Source: Planctomycetaceae bacterium (GTDB taxonomy: Bacteria; Planctomycetota; Planctomycetia; Planctomycetales; Planctomycetaceae). From it: DNA of 64,000 nucleotides. The stretch spans positions 1 through 64,000 of the forward strand of contig JABISG010000137.1 of assembly GCA_018699955.1 (NCBI GenBank). Direction: 5' to 3'. The translations under genes were made by a program, and so were the position numbers. Position 1 is the stretch's first letter; every line of letters begins with the position of its first letter. This document shows positions 55,268-63,635 of the stretch, piece by piece. Under the pieces are notes generated by a model, which was not told where the DNA came from, made no database searches, and saw nothing but the letters and a program-made list of their open reading frames with translations.

Positions 55268-55866
55268 GACCTCGGCTTTGCTTTAGAGCCGTAGAATTAA
55301 TTAGCCCGGCGTCATCGCGACGCCGGGCTTTTTTTGTTGAGACAGACGCTCTGTGGATGGAATGAGTGGGGGCCAGGAAACCCTCGCTTGGGTTTCGAGC
55401 TGGTTTGAGACGCGTGTGGAGCGTTGCATTCCGCACGAGACTTGCGGGCATGACATGGCTGATGAAAGGCAGAACCAACGCAATTGGCACGGCCGGGATA
55501 AAGTTTACGGCCGCGCCACGTTGGCTGGATGGCCGTCATTATTGCGCCAACTGCCCTGCTTACCAAACCGATCGTGGTATGCACGTCGCTTCTGGTGCAG
55601 GACTCGCGAAAGTAGAACCGATAACTCTCGGTAGACTGCCACACCTCTCCCCGTGGAACTGCGTAACGAAAAGGCGTCATGTCTCAACCATTCGCGCCTT
55701 GAAGTTTACGTGGATTTCGCAACGGAGACGACACGAGGGATCGCCAGTCGAGCCTGTGGCCGAACAGCACAAACAACGACCGGAACCAAACATTCTCCGG
55801 TACCCGCCTCACGAATGTGTGCTCAATTCAAATCCCTCAGTCATTCCGAAGAAACAACGAGAATCC
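55268..55866. other. 600-bp gap before the sigma factor
   Basis: After the rpsA terminator (55303-55335) about 530 bases remain without a gene I can support. The sigma-factor frame is open back to 55366, but its sequence there is unlike sigma factors. Promoters for the sigma factor are expected. Confidence 0.45.
55303..55335 (+). terminator. Rho-independent terminator of rpsA
   Basis: 11-bp perfect stem AGCCCGGCGTC (55303-55313) with GACGCCGGGCT (55319-55329), loop ATCGC, then seven T (55329-55335). Confidence 0.93.
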
Positions 55867-56706
55867 ATGCAAACATCGACGCGACGCCGAACGTCCAGAT
55901 CCGTTCAAAATCCGCTGGAAACGTATCTTCGTGAAATCAACGAGACAGCCTTGTTGACGGCGATGGACGAGAAAGAACTCTCCTACGCCATCGCGGAAGG
56001 TGACGCAGCCGCCCGGGATCGGATGGTGCGAGCGAACCTGCGGCTGGTCGTCAACATTGCCCGCGCTTATACGGGCAAAGGTCTGCCATTGCAGGATCTC
56101 ATTGAAGAAGGAAACCTCGGACTGTTGCGGGCCGTCGAGGGATTCGACCCGGACATGGACACCCGGTTTAGTACGTATGCCAGTTACTGGATCAAGCAGT
56201 CGATCAAACGGGCGCTGGTCAATTCGGCGAAGACCATTCGCATTCCGGCGTACATGGTCGAACTCCTCTCGAAGTGGCGGCGAGCCACCGCGAAGCTGCA
56301 AGACGAGTTCAATCGGCCGCCGACCGCCGAAGAAGTTGCCCTCGAACTCGACCTGCCTCAGAAGAAGCTGAAGATCGTCAAGAAGGCGATCCAACTCTAC
56401 AACTCGACTCCTCAGTCGGATCAAAGCGACGGCAGCTGGTCGCTGGGCGAGATGATCGCCGACGAGAATTCCAAAGGCCCGGAAGCTCAGCTCATCGACA
56501 ACGACAACCTGAAGCACGTCTACGAGATGCTGGAGACAATGGACCCCCGCGAGGCGACCATTCTCCGCATGCGGTTCGGACTGGACGATTCGGAACCGCG
56601 GACGCTCAAAGAAATCGGTGAGACGCTGGGGCTGACCCGCGAACGCGTCCGTCAGATCGAAAACGAAGCACTGGGCAAGCTCGCCAAGGGTTTGACCGGC
56701 GATTAG
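55867..56706 (+). CDS. RNA polymerase sigma-70 family factor (RpoD/SigA-like)
   Basis: About 279 residues from ATG 55867 (MQTSTRRRTSRSVQNPLE). Regions: 1.2 (PLETYLREINETALLTAMDE), 2.1-2.4 (NLRLVVNIARAYTGKG, LIEEGNLGLLRAVEGFDP, RFSTYASYWIKQSIKRAL), 3 (IPAYMVELLSKWRRATAKLQ), 4.1-4.2 (EATILRMRFGLDDSEPRTLK, GLTRERVRQIENEALGKL). Region 1.1 is absent and the protein is short, so it is a group 2-like or alternative member of the primary-sigma family rather than clearly the main housekeeping factor. Which promoters it reads is unknown. Confidence 0.92.
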   Translation: MQTSTRRRTSRSVQNPLETYLREINETALLTAMDEKELSYAIAEGDAAARDRMVRANLRLVVNIARAYTGKGLPLQDLIEEGNLGLLRAVEGFDPDMDTRFSTYASYWIKQSIKRALVNSAKTIRIPAYMVELLSKWRRATAKLQDEFNRPPTAEEVALELDLPQKKLKIVKKAIQLYNSTPQSDQSDGSWSLGEMIADENSKGPEAQLIDNDNLKHVYEMLETMDPREATILRMRFGLDDSEPRTLKEIGETLGLTRERVRQIENEALGKLAKGLTGD

Positions 56707-56858
56707 TCGTGGCGAACGTCGAACATTTTGCGAAGTGCAGCACGTCGCACACTTCGTAATTCATCATTCGTTGTTCGATATTTCCCAACCACCGCGCTGC
56801 ACTGGCGACACGCCAGTGGCACCCGAGTGCAAGGCTTCAGGATTCGATTGGCAGGGAT

Positions 56859-57671
56859 TTAGCTGCCGCGTTGACAGGCGATGACGCTCATTGTCCGTGG
56901 GGGATTTCCCAGTCGCATCAGCGTCCAGAGGAGCGCCAACCCGGTTGATCCGAGCAGCAGGGTCATGACTGCCCCATAACCCAATGCATTGAGGATGGTA
57001 CCGACGACGCCAAGAAAAATGATCCCGAAGACCAGTACCTTCTGCATCGCCGGGTTGCTGGCCACTGTTTTCGCAAACGCGGCTTGTTTGGCACGCGTCA
57101 GGTGAATGTCCTTGGCGTCCGCATTCTCTCCCCAGCTTTCCAACCGCTCGCTGTTTTCTTCGCCATCAAAAATGTCGGTCGTGAAGTAGTTCTGTGCACC
57201 GATGGCCAGGACAGCGAGAATCACCAACAGGTTGAACGGCTTCATGGCGTGCCAAAACCGGTTGACCTGGTTTTCGGCAACCTGGGTTTCGCCCTTCATT
57301 CGATCGCGGGCTTCGACGAGAATGTCGGCCTGGACCTGCTTGCTGGCTGTGGGGAATCGGCATGAAGTGAGCCGACGACCACCCTGATCGTAAAGCACTT
57401 CGACTTCCGTGCCGTTCAGGCAGGCGGTGACGGCTTGAAAACGAATCCGTGTTCCCGCTTGTCCCAACACATCGTCAATCGGTTGTCCAGCTTCCAACTG
57501 CTTGCCGGCGGCTTTGCGTTTCACTTTAGTCAGAGTGCTGACGGCGATCTGCTCGTCGTTCATGACGACAATATTGTTATAACCGCTGGAATTGCGCGTC
57601 CAGACGAGCGGCCGCCCGGCCGACGACATGAACCGGGTGGAATCCATTTCGATTGGACAGTTTGTAGGCAT
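56859..57671 (-). CDS. Membrane protein of unknown function
   Basis: About 270 residues from ATG 57671 (MPTNCPIEMDSTRFMS). The N-terminal 130 residues are soluble (VWTRNSSGYNNIVVMNDEQI). Three hydrophobic segments follow (FNLLVILAVLAIGAQNYF, VLVFGIIFLGVVGTILNAL, AVMTLLLGSTGLALLW). No family recognised. It converges with the sigma-factor gene. Confidence 0.6.
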   Translation of the reverse strand: MPTNCPIEMDSTRFMSSAGRPLVWTRNSSGYNNIVVMNDEQIAVSTLTKVKRKAAGKQLEAGQPIDDVLGQAGTRIRFQAVTACLNGTEVEVLYDQGGRRLTSCRFPTASKQVQADILVEARDRMKGETQVAENQVNRFWHAMKPFNLLVILAVLAIGAQNYFTTDIFDGEENSERLESWGENADAKDIHLTRAKQAAFAKTVASNPAMQKVLVFGIIFLGVVGTILNALGYGAVMTLLLGSTGLALLWTLMRLGNPPRTMSVIACQRGS

Positions 57672-57997
57672 TGTCGGAACTCCTGCAGCAAGAAGCTGCC
57701 GAAATCCGGCGCGCAGGCCGGACCCGATTGCGGGAAAATACTGAATAGACAACTCTAGTTTGCGTTTGCTGCACGGTCAAAAAGAGATCAGCGCCGGCGA
57801 GTCGGAAAGCCGTGATACATGGCCGATGGCGGAGGCAATTCTGCCTTTGCCGCGACCGGGCGAAAGCTCTTCGGTATGATCGCGTTGCATGCGATGGCTC
57901 TACGGTTCGAGACGGTTGTAACGATTGCGGTTGTTGTCGATTCGTCGCTGATCAGATGATGCAGGTTCCCTCATACTTGGTTTGAGCAAGTGGCGAA
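57672..57997. other. Divergent gap, nothing recognised
   Basis: No gene and no clear terminator. A small ATCGC/GCGAT hairpin is near 57880-57897. Confidence 0.35.
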
Positions 57998-59357
57998 GTG
58001 GAATTGAATACGTCCGATCCAATCGAGGAAACCAATCTTTCTCGCGTCACGCGGTCCGTCGTTGTCAATCAGGCTTTGTGGACGGCCGGATACTCGCTGA
58101 CCACCGGCGGCTGTCTCACGTACTTCGGCTACGAATTGGGCGCGAGCGGGATTCTGATTGGGCTGTTGCTCGTCATCCCGGAAACGGTCGGTGTCGCCGG
58201 GCTGCTTTCGCGTTGGATGATTCATCGCGTTGGCAATCGCAAAGCGGTTTGGCTTGGTTGCTCGCTGATTGCCCGCTTCAGCACGTTGGGAATTCCGTTG
58301 CTGGCGTTTCCCAGTTTACGACCGGCCGGAATCAACCCCTTGTGGTTGATGGCCGGATTTCTGGCGATCGCGCAAACGGCACAGGCAAACTCCTACATGG
58401 CGTATCTGTCGTGGCTGTCCGATTTGGTGCCGGAACAGAATTGGGGGCGATTCTTCGCCAAACGCAACATTGCCCGCGTCTGCCTGTTGCTCGTGGTTCC
58501 CGTGGCCGGTGGATATTTGAGAGATTACTGGAGGGCAAACGTCTCTGTCGATCTGGCGCTGTTGGCATACGTTGCGGCATTTGGAGTCGGCACCTCGCTG
58601 CAGTTGGCGTCGCTGTGGCCGTTGATTCGGTTGCCGAATGTCGCCGTGCGTTCGCCAGCGTTCGATGTCCCCAATCTGCGATTGATCGGCACCGCACGTC
58701 GGGATAGTTCGTTTCGGCGACTGTTGGTGCATAGCTGATGGTTGGCGTTTGCGCAAGGGCTGACGCAGGTTGCTTTCTTCAAGTACCGCATCGGGCCGCT
58801 GGAGATTTCGTTGACGACTTATTATGTGCTGGCGAACGTCATGCTGCTGGTCAACATTCCGCTGAGCGTGGCGGCCGGCTGGCTGTCCGACCGGTTCGGC
58901 AACAAATGGCTGTTGTTCTGGGGCGCGGTGGGCGTCAGTTTTGCGATGCCGTTCTGGTTTCTCGCTGCCCCCGGTCGCTGGCAGTGGCTGTTTGGCGCGT
59001 ATTTTATGTGGGGCGGGTTCGCGGTGGTGAACATCAGCGGTCGCAACCTGATGTTGAAGCTCTCGCCGCGGCGATAACACCGCGCACATCGCGCTCTTTC
59101 GCCAGGTCGGCGGACTGCTGGCCGGCATGAGCGGTCTGTTGGGCGGCTTTTGGATCGATTCACTTCTCGATTCCAAATTTCAGATGAACTGGCTCGGATG
59201 GCAAATCGGCGGTTTCCAGCTGATTTTCCTGGTCTCCTTTGTCGGACGGTTCACAGCCGCGTTGTGGGTGTTGCCCATCCAGGAACGCGGGGCCAGGTCG
59301 CTTGGTTGGATGTTGCGTGCACTCAAGCGCCTGCGACGGCTGCGGAACCGCCGATGA
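57998..59357 (+). pseudogene. MFS transporter, broken by a stop and a frameshift
   Basis: From GTG 57998 the frame encodes about six helices of an MFS permease (LTTGGCLTYFGYELGASGIL, LLVVPVAGGYLRDYW) up to TGA at 58736-58738, then continues in the same frame (WLAFAQGLTQVAFFKYRIG, VNIPLSVAAGWLSDRFGN) to TAA at 59075-59077. A one-base shift near 59065-59073 restores another 90 residues (AHIALFRQVGGLLAGMSG, FLVSFVGRFTAALWVLPI) ending at 59357. With two separate lesions, about 450 residues of a former transporter remain, and it is probably not functional unless the two are sequencing errors. Former substrate unknown. Confidence 0.75.
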
Positions 59358-59816
59358 TGGAGTTTCCCAACTGTGTCAGAGAAAACCGCGGCAGAGAATC
59401 CTGTGCGGAACGCGATCCCGACTGCTAAAAAAACCGCACTCACTTGCATCTTCGTGCGGATAAGTTTCTACTATTTAGACAGTTTCAATTGTCCAAAAGT
59501 TTGGCTTTCGTGACTGTTGCTGGAAGACAGCGTGGCGTCGGTGATTGAAATGCGGGCCGTGATATGAAATCATGGAGTCAAGAGTCGAAGGCCCTCGCTG
59601 GACGCGTTCAGCCCTCCCCGAACAAGACTTCGCTGAATCCCCGATTCCCGCAGTTTAACACGCCCGTTTACTCACAGTGACTCGTTTCGCCCGGCCAAGC
59701 CGCATTGGCAGCGAGTCACGGACGACGCATCCTTCACTGGTAGTATAAGAAGCTGGACGATGATGCCGTGGTCGCGCTGCGTCCGCAAGCATCACATCGA
59801 CAAAAAGAATTCGTTT
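59358..59816. other. Gap before the GcvH-like gene, nothing specific
   Basis: No gene that I can support. TATAAG near 59747 could be a -10 element, but no matching -35 was found. Confidence 0.35.
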
Positions 59817-60266
59817 ATGTCAGCAGACCTGATCTTCAATATGGGGAAATTCGAGGCCCGCATTCCCGGCGATCGGTTGTACTCCAAAAACCACCTGTGG
59901 CTACAGGAATGTGACGGTGCGTTTCGCGTTGGTTTCACGGCGTATTCGGTGCGGTTGTTGCAGGACGTTTATTTCCTCGACTGGACCATCGACGCGAACA
60001 CCGATGTTCGCGACAAGCAGGAAATCGGCGAGATCGAAAGCTCCAAAGCCCTCTCGTCACTTTATGCACCATCAGCGGGAAAAGTGATCGAATTCAACGA
60101 AAACCTGCTCGATGATCCTTCGACCATCAATACCGACAACTACGGCAACGGCTGGCTGTTTCAGTTTGAAACCGCCGAAAAACCACTGCAACCGCATGAG
60201 TATATCGTCATACTGGAAGAAGGCTGGGAAGACACACAACGACACCTAAAAGGACAGATCAATTAA
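59817..60266 (+). CDS. GcvH-like lipoyl-carrier protein
   Basis: About 149 residues from ATG 59817 (MSADLIFNMGKFEARIP). The GcvH fold is clear: LYSKNHLWLQECDGAFRVGF, then GEIESSKALSSLYAPSAGKV, where Lys77 is the lipoylated residue (family ESxKAxSxxYAP), and ENLLDDPSTINTDNYGNGWL. It is longer and more diverged than the canonical 125-130-residue glycine-cleavage H protein, and no gcvT or gcvP is adjacent; instead a ferredoxin gene follows 90 bp later. It may be a dedicated carrier for another lipoyl-dependent reaction. Confidence 0.85.
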   Translation: MSADLIFNMGKFEARIPGDRLYSKNHLWLQECDGAFRVGFTAYSVRLLQDVYFLDWTIDANTDVRDKQEIGEIESSKALSSLYAPSAGKVIEFNENLLDDPSTINTDNYGNGWLFQFETAEKPLQPHEYIVILEEGWEDTQRHLKGQIN

Positions 60267-60272
60267 TAACGC

Positions 60273-60303
60273 AAAGCCCACGGGTCGCACCCTGTGGGAT
60301 CGA
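60273..60303 (+). repeat. Dispersed palindromic repeat, copy 4 of 4
   Basis: CCCACGGG and CCTGTGGG (one mismatch) around TCGCAC; AAAG left and ATCGAT right. It lies 53 bp before the ferredoxin start. Confidence 0.7.
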
Positions 60304-60356
60304 TCCTGATTATCCCCCATTTGTTTTCGTCTCACACCCAACGGTCACTCTCCGTC

Positions 60357-61439
60357 ATGGCTCAGAAAAAAATCACCGTCGTCATCTCTCAAGCGCAGGG
60401 GAAAAACCCCGCGCGACGACATCTGGAAGAAGAGATCGCCGCCGCGTTGATTGTCGATCCCGATGTCGATGTCTCGCTGGTTCCGCATCTGTACGACATG
60501 TCCGCCGATCACACCGGCATGCTGTTTCTGCGGTCGGTTCCGGGCGACATGGTGGTGCTGTCGTGGCTTTATCCGCGTGGAATCCGCTGGATTCTCGATC
60601 GACAGGGCATCGCCGGTCACGAAGGTGTCACGCTGCTCAAGTCGGAAGGAGAAGACGACGAGATTGACGACGAGACCGAAGCTCCCGATGCACCGGAGTA
60701 CAACGGCATCGGCTCGGTTCATGCATCCAAACGCAAACTGTACTGCATCGATCTACGGAGTGACTCCGACCCGTCAGTCTACCTGGATGAGATTCGCCGC
60801 ATTGCCGGCGAAAACGCGGTGCAGACCGTCGATCTCATGCAATGGATTCAAGGCAGCCCGCAACAGCCGCAACTCGAACGCTACCTGCACCCCGATCGCA
60901 TGTTGGAAGCGGCCAAATCGAACGGCCAGAGCAAACCGGTCAACGGCAACGGCAATCGCGTAAATGGCAACGGAGCCGACGCTCTTCCCGAACCGGCGAA
61001 GCGCCGCTGGTACCCGGTGATCGATTACGCCCGCTGCACCAATTGTCTGGAGTGCATCGACTTCTGCCTGTTTGGCGTGTACGGAATCGATCAGGTCGAT
61101 CGCATCCTGGTCGAGCAGCAGGACAACTGCAAAAAGGGTTGCCCCGCCTGCAGCCGCGTCTGTCCGGAGAACGCGATCATCTTCCCCGGCCATAAGTCGC
61201 CGGCGATTGCCGGGGCTCCCGGTGAAGTCGCCGGCTTGAAGATTGATCTCTCGCAACTGTTCGGCGGCGGTGGCGGTGATTTGCTCGACATGGCGGTTGC
61301 GGAGCGCGACGCCGAACTCGTCAATGATGGACGCGAAGCGGTCGGCATGACGGTCGGAATCCCCAAACGCCAAACTCACGTCGGCGAGCGCGACGAACTC
61401 GACGATTTAATGGACGGTCTGGACGAACTCGCCTTGTAA
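60357..61439 (+). CDS. Two-cluster 4Fe-4S ferredoxin-domain protein
   Basis: About 360 residues from ATG 60357 (MAQKKITVVISQAQGKN); an ATG at 60294 is less likely. Residues 1-200 form an unrecognised domain (ARRHLEEEIAAAL, LVPHLYDMSADHTGMLFLRS). After a linker rich in Asn-Gly repeats (VNGNGNRVNGNGA) comes a ferredoxin domain. First cluster ligands Cys227, 230, 233 and 237 (CTNCLECIDFC), second in CKKGCPACSRVCPENAI. It would carry electrons in the cytoplasm. Position between the lipoyl carrier and the cyclase suggests one pathway with them. Confidence 0.82.
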   Translation: MAQKKITVVISQAQGKNPARRHLEEEIAAALIVDPDVDVSLVPHLYDMSADHTGMLFLRSVPGDMVVLSWLYPRGIRWILDRQGIAGHEGVTLLKSEGEDDEIDDETEAPDAPEYNGIGSVHASKRKLYCIDLRSDSDPSVYLDEIRRIAGENAVQTVDLMQWIQGSPQQPQLERYLHPDRMLEAAKSNGQSKPVNGNGNRVNGNGADALPEPAKRRWYPVIDYARCTNCLECIDFCLFGVYGIDQVDRILVEQQDNCKKGCPACSRVCPENAIIFPGHKSPAIAGAPGEVAGLKIDLSQLFGGGGGDLLDMAVAERDAELVNDGREAVGMTVGIPKRQTHVGERDELDDLMDGLDELAL

Positions 61440-61486
61440 GGATCAATGCTGCGTCAAACTGGGTAGATCATCTGATTCGCCACCGT

Positions 61487-61560
61487 ACCAGCCCGCCGCG
61501 CAAGCAAGGGGAATTCGGTTACAACATCCGTTCAAACCCTTGCTCGCGCTACGGGCTGGT
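61487..61560 (+). repeat. Imperfect inverted repeat between ferredoxin and cyclase genes
   Basis: Arms 61487-61510 and 61537-61560 match at 21 of 24 positions, with a 26-base spacer. Starts ACCAGCCCG, ends GCAAGGG on the left arm. It could fold as a long hairpin in the intergenic mRNA. Confidence 0.7.
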
Positions 61561-61594
61561 TTCGTATCGCAAATAGAAACACGACCGGCCGCCG

Positions 61595-63490
61595 ATGTCT
61601 AATCTGCAATCACCCGAACGCATCGACCATTGTTATGAGACGGTTCGCGGTGCGCTGCTGGCGGAGCGCAATGCCGCCGGTCATTGGGAGGGCAATCTGT
61701 CTGCCTCGGCCTTATCGACGGCGACGGCCATCATGGCGCTCGAAATGGTCCGCAGAGACCAGGGCGAATCGAGAGATGAGAGCAAAACGGACGAGTCGCA
61801 GTTGCCGAAGTTTTCTCAATTGATCGATGACGGTCTGCGGTGGCTGGTTGAGAGTCAGAACGAAGACGGCGGTTGGGGCGACACCGTCAAGAGTCTCAGC
61901 AACATTTCGACAACCATGCTCGTTCATGCCTCGTTTCATGCGGCCGGTGATGCCGAACGGCATCGCGCGACGACCGACTCCGCTGCGGAGTACATTCAGC
62001 GTGCCGGAGGCATTTCTGCCTTACGGGCGCGGTACGGAAAAGACAAGACCTTTTCGATCCCCATTCTCACGCATTGCGCGTTGGCCGGGCTGGTTGATTG
62101 GAAAGAAGTCGATGCGCTGCCGTTTGAACTCGCCTGCTTGCCGCCGCAATTCTACAAGACGGTGCGGCTGCCGGTTGTGAGTTATGCGTTGCCGGCGCTG
62201 ATCGCCATCGGGCAGGTGCGTCACCATTTCCGCAAACCGTGGAATCCGGTCAGTCGGTTGATTCGGCGACTGTCGATTGGCCGCACTCTGAAAACGCTCC
62301 GACGAATTCAACCCACCACCGGCGGCTTTCTGGAAGCGACCCCGCTGACCAGCTTTGTCACGATGAGTCTGGCGGGAATGGGCAGGTCGGATCACGCGGT
62401 CGCTCAGCATGGTGTGCAATTCATCGTGAATTCGGTGAACGAAGACGGCAGTTGGCCCATCGACACCAATTTGGCAACGTGGGTGACAACGCTTTCGGTG
62501 AACGGATTACGCGACGACATTCCTCTCGAAGATCGCACGGCGATTCGCGATTGGTTGTTAGGGCAGCAATATCAGGAGTTGCATCCCTACACCAACGCCG
62601 ATCCCGGCGGTTGGGCTTGGACCGATTTGCCCGGCGGAGTTCCCGATGCCGACGACACCCCCGGTGCCATGCTGGCTCTGATGAACCTCGCCGGATGTGG
62701 CAACCAAGCGAGCGGGGGGCGTAAGCCCCCTGATGTTTCGATCGACGAATCGCTGGCAGATGCCGCCCAATGGTTACTCGATCTACAAAACGGCAACGGT
62801 GGCTGGCCCACTTTCTGCCGTGGCTGGGGAGCACTTCCGTTCGACCGCAGTGCAGCCGACATCACAGCACACGCGATCCGTGCGCTGCAGGCGTGGGTCA
62901 CTCTCGAATTACGCCGAGACGGAGAGTCCTCATTGACGCGTCGAGCCACCGACGCGATTCGGCACGGCTTCGAGTACCTCAATCGCGTGCAACGCAGCGA
63001 CGGTTCCTGGCTGCCATTATGGTTCGGCAATCAGTTTGCCGATAACGACGAGAATCCCACTTACGGCACCGCGCGCGTGCTGGCCGCTTATCGCGATGCC
63101 GGGCTGATGGACAAAGAACAGGGTCAGCGTGGTTTGGCCTGGCTCGAACAGAATCAAAACGACGACGGCGGATGGGGCGGATCAAAGGGAATCGCATCGA
63201 GCAACGAAGAAACCGCTTTGGCGGCAGAGATTCTGCTCTCGGTTGATCCGAACGGGTCGGCAGCTTTAGGCGGTTTGGACTGGTTACTCGGCGGGATTGA
63301 AGCGGGTACCTACCGCGAAACGACGCCGATTGGTTTCTATTTCGCCAAATTATGGTACTTTGAAGACTTGTATCCACTGACGTTTATGGTTGGTGCGTTG
63401 CGCGTGGCCCGAGACGGTGTAGGAACGACACACGCGGACGGCGCCGATCGAGTAGCTGCGATGGGGGGCGGTGCCTCCGGTCACAGCTAG
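61595..63490 (+). CDS. shc: Squalene-hopene cyclase family protein
   Basis: A 631-residue triterpene cyclase-like protein (usual length 630-680). The catalytic DxDD motif is D351-A-D353-D354 in GGVPDADDTPGAM, so protonation-initiated cyclisation of squalene or a related polyprene is likely. QW-type repeats are visible: QNEDGGWGDT, NEDGSWPIDT, QNGNGGWPTF, QRSDGSWLPLW, QNQNDDGGWGGSK. Membrane-associated monotopic enzyme. Product would be hopene or another cyclic terpene. The insertion ASGGRKPPDV at about residues 372-381 is encoded by a palindromic element. Same strand as the ferredoxin gene. Confidence 0.88.
   Translation: MSNLQSPERIDHCYETVRGALLAERNAAGHWEGNLSASALSTATAIMALEMVRRDQGESRDESKTDESQLPKFSQLIDDGLRWLVESQNEDGGWGDTVKSLSNISTTMLVHASFHAAGDAERHRATTDSAAEYIQRAGGISALRARYGKDKTFSIPILTHCALAGLVDWKEVDALPFELACLPPQFYKTVRLPVVSYALPALIAIGQVRHHFRKPWNPVSRLIRRLSIGRTLKTLRRIQPTTGGFLEATPLTSFVTMSLAGMGRSDHAVAQHGVQFIVNSVNEDGSWPIDTNLATWVTTLSVNGLRDDIPLEDRTAIRDWLLGQQYQELHPYTNADPGGWAWTDLPGGVPDADDTPGAMLALMNLAGCGNQASGGRKPPDVSIDESLADAAQWLLDLQNGNGGWPTFCRGWGALPFDRSAADITAHAIRALQAWVTLELRRDGESSLTRRATDAIRHGFEYLNRVQRSDGSWLPLWFGNQFADNDENPTYGTARVLAAYRDAGLMDKEQGQRGLAWLEQNQNDDGGWGGSKGIASSNEETALAAEILLSVDPNGSAALGGLDWLLGGIEAGTYRETTPIGFYFAKLWYFEDLYPLTFMVGALRVARDGVGTTHADGADRVAAMGGGASGHS
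62712..62733 (+). repeat. Palindromic element within the cyclase coding sequence
   Basis: GGGGGC (62715-62720), GTAA loop, GCCCCC (62725-62730), translated as GGRKPP. The element adds about nine residues absent from the regular repeat pattern, at a surface-loop position shortly after the DxDD motif. Confidence 0.65.
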
Positions 63491-63635
63491 GTTTGCATCG
63501 ACTTTTTGGTTGACGAGAGAACGAGCATCCAAGGGGATGCATTGTACTGTTTGAACCACCGATCATTCGTGGCCGACGATTTCGCGAATGCAGGTGATGA
63601 AGATAAATCGGATGAACGACAACAGGAATGACAGC

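Noticed and set aside
55366..55866. 167-residue extension of the sigma factor
   Set aside because: The sequence is unlike sigma region 1.1; the conserved region 1.2 starts right after ATG 55867.
58736..58738. TGA in the MFS gene as a second selenocysteine codon
   Set aside because: No good hairpin at SECIS distance, Sec in a transmembrane helix of a permease is implausible, and a second lesion lies downstream.
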